Shown piece by piece: positions 60,643 through 64,000 of a stretch of DNA of 64,000 bases (position 1 is the first letter of the stretch; the number at the start of each line of letters is the position of its first letter). The position numbers and the translations under genes were made by a program. The notes under the pieces were generated by a model. It made no database searches. It saw only the letters and a program-made list of their open reading frames with translations, and was not told the origin of the DNA. This DNA comes from Microbacterium sp. AB (GTDB lineage Bacteria; Actinomycetota; Actinomycetes; Actinomycetales; Microbacteriaceae): positions 248,001 through 312,000 of the forward strand of contig NZ_CP118157.1 in the NCBI RefSeq assembly GCF_032878875.1, given 5' to 3'.

Positions 60643-62028
60643 GTGGCCGAGCAGTCCCGCCTCGACAAAGTCATCGCCCTCGCCCGCCACCGCGGGTTCG
60701 TGTTCCAAGCGGGCGAGATCTACGGAGGCTCGAGGTCTGCGTGGGACTACGGCCCCCTCGGCACGGAGCTGAAGGAGAACATCCGCCGTCAGTGGTGGCA
60801 GACGTTCGTCCGCGGCCGCGGTGACATGGTGGGCCTCGATTCCTCGGTCATCCTGCCCACCAAGGTGTGGGAGGCGTCCGGTCACGTCGCGACGTTCAGC
60901 GACCCGCTCGTCGAGTGCCTGCAGTGCCACAAGCGCCACCGCGAGGACCACCTCGTCGAGGCGTACGAGGCGAAGAAGGGCCGTGCCCCCGAGAACGGGC
61001 TCGCCGACATCGCCTGCCCCGACTGCGGCACGCGCGGCCAGTGGACGGAGCCCCGCTCCTTCTCCGGCCTCATGAAGACCTACGTGGGCGTCGTCGACGA
61101 CGAGTCGGGGCTGCACTACCTGCGCCCCGAGACCGCTCAGGGCATCTTCGTGAACTTCGCCAACGTCGTCACGGCGGCCCGCAAGAAGCCGCCGTTCGGC
61201 GTCGGCCAGGTGGGCAAGGCGTTCCGCAACGAGATCACGCCCGGCAACTTCATCTTCCGCACGCGCGAGTTCGAGCAGATGGAGATCGAGTTCTTCGTGC
61301 CCCCGGCCGAGGCGGGGGAATGGTTCGAGCACTGGGTGGACGCCTGCTGGAACTGGTTCGTCGACCTCGGCATCGACCCCGACAACATGCGGAGGCTCGA
61401 CGTGCCCGACGGCGAGCGCGCCCACTACTCCGACCGCACGATCGACGTCGAGTACGCGTTCGGCTTCGCGGGCAAGGGATGGGGCGAGCTCATGGGCATC
61501 GCGAACCGCACCGACTTCGACCTGTCGAACCACATCCAGCAGTCCGGTTCCAACCTGTCGTTCTTCGACCAGGCGTCGGGCGAGAAGTACGTGCCGTACG
61601 TCATCGAGCCCTCGTTCGGCCTCACCCGCTCGATGATGGCGTTCCTCGTCGACTCGTACCGCGAGGAGGAGGTGCCCAACGCCAAGGGCGGCGTCGACAC
61701 CCGGACGGTGCTCAAGCTGGACCCCCGCCTCGCCCCCGTCAAGGCCGCCGTGCTGCCGCTGTCGCGCAACGAGCGCCTCTCGCCGCTGGCCCGAGAGGTC
61801 GCCGACGAGCTGCGCGCCTCGTGGAACGTCGACTTCGACGACGCCGGGGCGATCGGCCGCCGCTACCGTCGTCAGGACGAGATCGGCACGCCGTTCTGCG
61901 TGACGGTCGACTTCGACTCCCTCGACGACCGCGCCGTCACGGTGCGCGACCGCGACACCATGGCCCAGGAGCGCGTGCCGCTCGACGGCCTCCAGCCCTA
62001 CCTCGCCGAGCGCCTCCGCGGGGCCTGA
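60643..62028 (+). CDS. glyS: Glycyl-tRNA synthetase, single-chain class II
   Basis: 461 aa alpha2-type enzyme that charges tRNA-Gly. [13 protein letters not shown] near residue 17-29 and W-D-Y-G-P-L-G near 34 open the catalytic domain; R-P-E-T-A-Q-G near 164 is motif 1-2 context, F-R-N-E-I-T-P-G near 193 is motif 2, and G-L-T-R-S near 326 is motif 3. A zinc-binding insert with C-L-Q-C-H (about 88) and C-P-D-C-G (about 125) is present. The C-terminal anticodon domain ends A-E-R-L-R-G-A. The GTG is confirmed by the family N-terminus. The DNA of its last 24 codons, with the stop and nine bases beyond, recurs at 63184-63263. Confidence 0.97.
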   Translation: MAEQSRLDKVIALARHRGFVFQAGEIYGGSRSAWDYGPLGTELKENIRRQWWQTFVRGRGDMVGLDSSVILPTKVWEASGHVATFSDPLVECLQCHKRHREDHLVEAYEAKKGRAPENGLADIACPDCGTRGQWTEPRSFSGLMKTYVGVVDDESGLHYLRPETAQGIFVNFANVVTAARKKPPFGVGQVGKAFRNEITPGNFIFRTREFEQMEIEFFVPPAEAGEWFEHWVDACWNWFVDLGIDPDNMRRLDVPDGERAHYSDRTIDVEYAFGFAGKGWGELMGIANRTDFDLSNHIQQSGSNLSFFDQASGEKYVPYVIEPSFGLTRSMMAFLVDSYREEEVPNAKGGVDTRTVLKLDPRLAPVKAAVLPLSRNERLSPLAREVADELRASWNVDFDDAGAIGRRYRRQDEIGTPFCVTVDFDSLDDRAVTVRDRDTMAQERVPLDGLQPYLAERLRGA

Positions 62029-62037
62029 GGGTCTTCG
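61958..62037. repeat. glyS 3'-end repeat, copy 1 (functional)
   Basis: 80-bp segment ending nine bases after the glyS stop. It matches 63184-63263 at 76 of 80 positions with no gaps. Confidence 0.95.
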
Positions 62038-62324
62038 AACGCCCCGCCCCGGTCATCCGGCGCGACGCTCATCCGGGGGTCTGAGCGCGACCTCGGGGCG
62101 TGGGCCGACGGCTCGCCCAGGGGATCGGCACTCCTGCTTCTTCTCGCGTGACAGATCGTCCGATTCCGGCGGGACCGTCGGCTGCGGCTCCGCGAGCCGT
62201 GCTTTCCGGTCGAGGACAGCAGGATCTCCCGCGCCGTCTTCGAGGGACTGACCTTCGCCGGACGCATCGTTGTCGCGGCGCGGGAACGACTGCCCTCACG
62301 TGCCTGAGGGCATGCTCCGGCGGG
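62038..62324. other. Intergenic region downstream of glyS
   Basis: About 290 bp without a convincing gene on either strand. It holds only the hairpin at 62291-62312. Confidence 0.5.
62291..62312 (-). terminator. Hairpin after the isochorismatase-family gene
   Basis: Perfect 8-bp stem (62291-62298 with 62305-62312, 6-nt loop) located 13 nt beyond the stop of the minus-strand hydrolase gene. Confidence 0.5.
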
Positions 62325-62900
62325 TCAGGCGAACGCCGTCGCCCGCGTGGCGATGCGTGCGAACCGGCCGGCGAGCGCGAACTCCGTGCGTTCGAGGACA
62401 GCATGCACGGCGAGAACGTCTCCCGTGTCGGGCCGTGTGATCGGGAACGTCGCCGTCGCCTCGGTGACGAACGTCACGTCGTAGCCGAGGTCGGCGGCGA
62501 CGCGCGCTGTCGTCTCGCAGCACTGCTCGGTCTGGATCCCCGACACGACGACTCTCCGGATGCCCTGCTGCTGCAGGTGCTGCCCGAGGCCCGTCGTCGT
62601 GAACGCGTTGCGGGACGTCTTCGTGAAGGTCGCCTCGCCGGGGCGGGGTTCCAGCCCCTCGACGAGGCGGACATGCCCCTGCGCGGGGTCGAAGACGTCG
62701 TCGGATCCGGGCTCGGCGTGCAGGATCCACACGACCTCATGACCGAGCTCACGCGCTCGCCCGACCAGCTCGCCGACATGCGCGACGATGTCGGGATCAC
62801 TGACCTCTGCCCAGATCGGACGCTGACGAAACGACTCCTGCACATCGATGACGAGAAGAGCCATGCCGGATGCCGGGACTGGGCTGGAGGAGAGGGCCAT
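62325..62900 (-). CDS. Isochorismatase-family cysteine hydrolase
   Basis: 191 aa. A-L-L-V-I-D-V-Q-E-S-F near residue 14-24 supplies the catalytic aspartate, T-F-T-K-T-S-R-N-A-F near 87 the lysine and V-S-G-I-Q-T-E-Q-C-C-E-T-T-A near 116-129 the nucleophile cysteine. These enzymes hydrolyse amides or vinyl ethers (nicotinamidase, isochorismatase and related). The start is uncertain: ATG codons at 62912, 62900 and 62864 are in frame and none has a clear ribosome site; 62900 leaves a short lead before the conserved strand. The gene sits between the two copies of the glyS tail. Confidence 0.85.
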   Translation of the reverse strand: MALSSSPVPASGMALLVIDVQESFRQRPIWAEVSDPDIVAHVGELVGRARELGHEVVWILHAEPGSDDVFDPAQGHVRLVEGLEPRPGEATFTKTSRNAFTTTGLGQHLQQQGIRRVVVSGIQTEQCCETTARVAADLGYDVTFVTEATATFPITRPDTGDVLAVHAVLERTEFALAGRFARIATRATAFA

Positions 62901-63183
62901 GGCATCGATCATCGCGCCGTCGTCGGGCATCCGCCAGGCGTCATCCGGACGACGGGCGGAGCGATCCTGCCATGTGCGGAATGCCGGCGCCTGGTCACCG
63001 CCCGGTCTCCGCCGTGACCGTGCGCGAGCGACTCCATGCAGCGATCCGTCGTCGCACCGCATGGCAGCCGGACAGGGCCGCATCCGCCGAGTGCGGCTCT
63101 GTCGCACAGGGGAGAGCGCGTCGTGGGCATGGCTTCGAGAGCCGGAACGTCCCCGGCCGGGTGGCAACGCGGAACGGTCCGCG
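62901..63183. other. Intergenic region between hydrolase gene and second glyS tail
   Basis: About 280 bp with no supportable gene. Base composition is slightly less GC-biased than the neighbours. The hydrolase promoter should be here but no box is convincing. Confidence 0.45.
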
Positions 63184-63263
63184 CCATGGCCCAGGAGCGC
63201 GTGCCGCTCGACGGCCTCCGGTCCTACCTCGCCGGGCGCCTCCGCGGCGCCTGAGGGTCTTCG
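63184..63263. repeat. glyS 3'-end repeat, copy 2 (remnant)
   Basis: 76/80 match to 61958-62037. Read on the plus strand it still encodes [11 protein letters not shown] at the same frame and a stop, but there is no rest of glyS before it. On the minus strand it encodes the last residues of the MFS gene. Confidence 0.95.
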
Positions 63264-64000
63264 GCGCCGGCCTCTCGTCGGCGCCGCCCGCGGGCGATGA
63301 CCGCGGCCGTCGCGCCGAGCCCGGCGAGCAGCAGGGATGCGGCCAGCACGACGCTGAAACCTCCGGCCGAACCGAACTCGTCCGACAGGACGCCGGACAT
63401 CGCCGCGCCCGCGCCCAACCCGACGACGGTGCCGCTCGCCGTGAAGGTCATGGTGATCCCGCCCTTGCCGAGCTCGGTCACCGATCCGGCGACGCTGAAG
63501 ATCGTGAGCAGGAGAGGGCCCTGGAAGGCGCCGGCGACGACTGCGGAGAGAACGACCAGGGGAACGTCGTCGGAGAGGAGCATGAGCGCGGCGCCGCCCG
63601 CCATGCCCGCCGCAGCGACGCACCATCGGGTCCACGGACCCACCGAGGCCGGTATCGCGACCATCGACATCGTGGTGACGGCCGACCCGAGCGCCATCGC
63701 CGCATAGAGAAGCGCCCCGGACCCGGGGACGCCCGCCTGCTCGGCGAAGGCCGTGAGCCCGGTCTGGCTGCCGGCGAAGAAGAAGCCCATCGAGAGCATT
63801 CCCGCGAACGCCACCGCGATGAGCATGCGCCGTCGAAGCCGCGACGAGCCGGAGGGGCGAGCCTGGCCGTCGCCCGCGACGGCGCGCGTGGCGCGTCGTC
63901 GCGGCACCATGCGATGGCTGGGGTGCACCGCGAACCAGGTGGCGAAGACGGCGACGAGCGCGCCGGCGGCGAGCACGGCGAGGCGGGGGTCGGCGATCAC
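63224..64000 (-). CDS. MFS transporter, C-terminal part (5' end outside window)
   Basis: At least 258 codons are open to the window edge. The last base triplet happens to be GTG, but the protein already starts in a helix, so the true start is further upstream. Six to seven membrane helices are visible (for example A-V-A-F-A-G-M-L-S-M-G-F-F-F-A-G-S-Q near residue 67 and L-L-L-A-G-L-G-A-T-A-A-V near 228), with a basic central loop (H-P-S-H-R-M-V-P-R-R-R-A-T-R), fitting the second half of a twelve-helix MFS protein. The final residues ([11 protein letters not shown]) are encoded antisense within the duplicated glyS tail, so the original C-terminus may have been replaced. Confidence 0.82.
   Translation of the reverse strand: MIADPRLAVLAAGALVAVFATWFAVHPSHRMVPRRRATRAVAGDGQARPSGSSRLRRRMLIAVAFAGMLSMGFFFAGSQTGLTAFAEQAGVPGSGALLYAAMALGSAVTTMSMVAIPASVGPWTRWCVAAAGMAGGAALMLLSDDVPLVVLSAVVAGAFQGPLLLTIFSVAGSVTELGKGGITMTFTASGTVVGLGAGAAMSGVLSDEFGSAGGFSVVLAASLLLAGLGATAAVIARGRRRREAGAEDPQAPRRRPAR

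Noticed and set aside
62909..63187. Minus-strand frame of 92 codons between the hydrolase and MFS genes
   Set aside because: No ribosome site, no motifs and atypical composition; treated as non-coding.
63036..63254. Small plus-strand frame ending in the glyS-like tail
   Set aside because: Only its last 24 codons resemble GlyS; the upstream part has no relation to the synthetase, so it is a remnant rather than a gene.
1..64000. tRNA, rRNA and prophage genes
   Set aside because: No cloverleaf, rRNA stretch, integrase, terminase or transposase motif could be recognised. A tRNA could be missed by eye, so a covariance-model search would be decisive.

Overview
The window is 64 kb of very GC-rich, densely packed bacterial chromosome. 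It has short intergenic gaps, many 1-4 nt ATGA/GTGA start-stop overlaps and frequent GTG starts. Gene content (fused CydDC, single-chain eukaryote-like glycyl-tRNA synthetase, circularly permuted ATP-grasp/transglutaminase operon, BlaI-M56 pair, many ABC sugar genes) points to an actinobacterium, most likely Microbacteriaceae (Microbacterium-like). That assignment is inferred from content; no rRNA or tRNA gene was found to confirm it.

Layout. (1) 1-3460: two FecCD permeases (the first cut by the window edge), their ATPase and a GntR regulator, a siderophore/iron import unit. (2) 3777-8021: a compact sialic-acid (nonulosonate) operon with two putative sialyltransferase-like enzymes, a CMP-sugar synthetase fused to a HAD phosphatase, and a NeuB synthase without the usual C-terminal SAF domain. 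(3) 8080-13425, minus: ATP-grasp/alpha-E, transglutaminase, zinc metallopeptidase and GlxA regulator. (4) 13668-19563: a THI5/NMT1-type ABC importer followed by an adenosine-deaminase-like hydrolase and an FMN monooxygenase, a probable N-heterocycle scavenging/degradation operon. (5) 19591-27206: cydA-cydB-cydDC (cytochrome bd oxidase and its assembly transporter) divergent from blaI and an M56 peptidase, with two matched 21-bp dyads between them. (6) 27384-41346: LacI regulator, GH3 glycosidase, ROK regulator, then a sugar operon in which two 'TIM-barrel isomerase + Gfo/Idh/MocA oxidoreductase' modules flank an ABC sugar transporter, with a third oxidoreductase and a third TIM-barrel enzyme at the end. 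(7) 41500-46369: assorted small genes, including a secreted flavin amine oxidase whose two conserved halves are in reversed order. (8) 46434-54296: IclR regulator divergent from a hexuronate operon (fructuronate/mannonate oxidoreductase, Zn-alcohol dehydrogenase, MFS importer, mannonate dehydratase, KDPG aldolase, KDG kinase). (9) 54330-64000: MetE-like protein, drug-type MFS pump, butanediol-type dehydrogenase, LLM flavoprotein, lipoprotein, glyS, an isochorismatase-family hydrolase and a partial MFS gene. The last 80 bp around the glyS stop codon are duplicated 1.2 kb downstream.

Taken together this is a plant-biomass/soil-style heterotroph. Beta-glucosides, oxidised or unusual glycosides and uronic acids are imported and fed into KDG/KDPG metabolism, each branch with a local regulator (LacI, ROK, IclR). 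Most gene functions here are family-level predictions from conserved motifs; no database search was possible.
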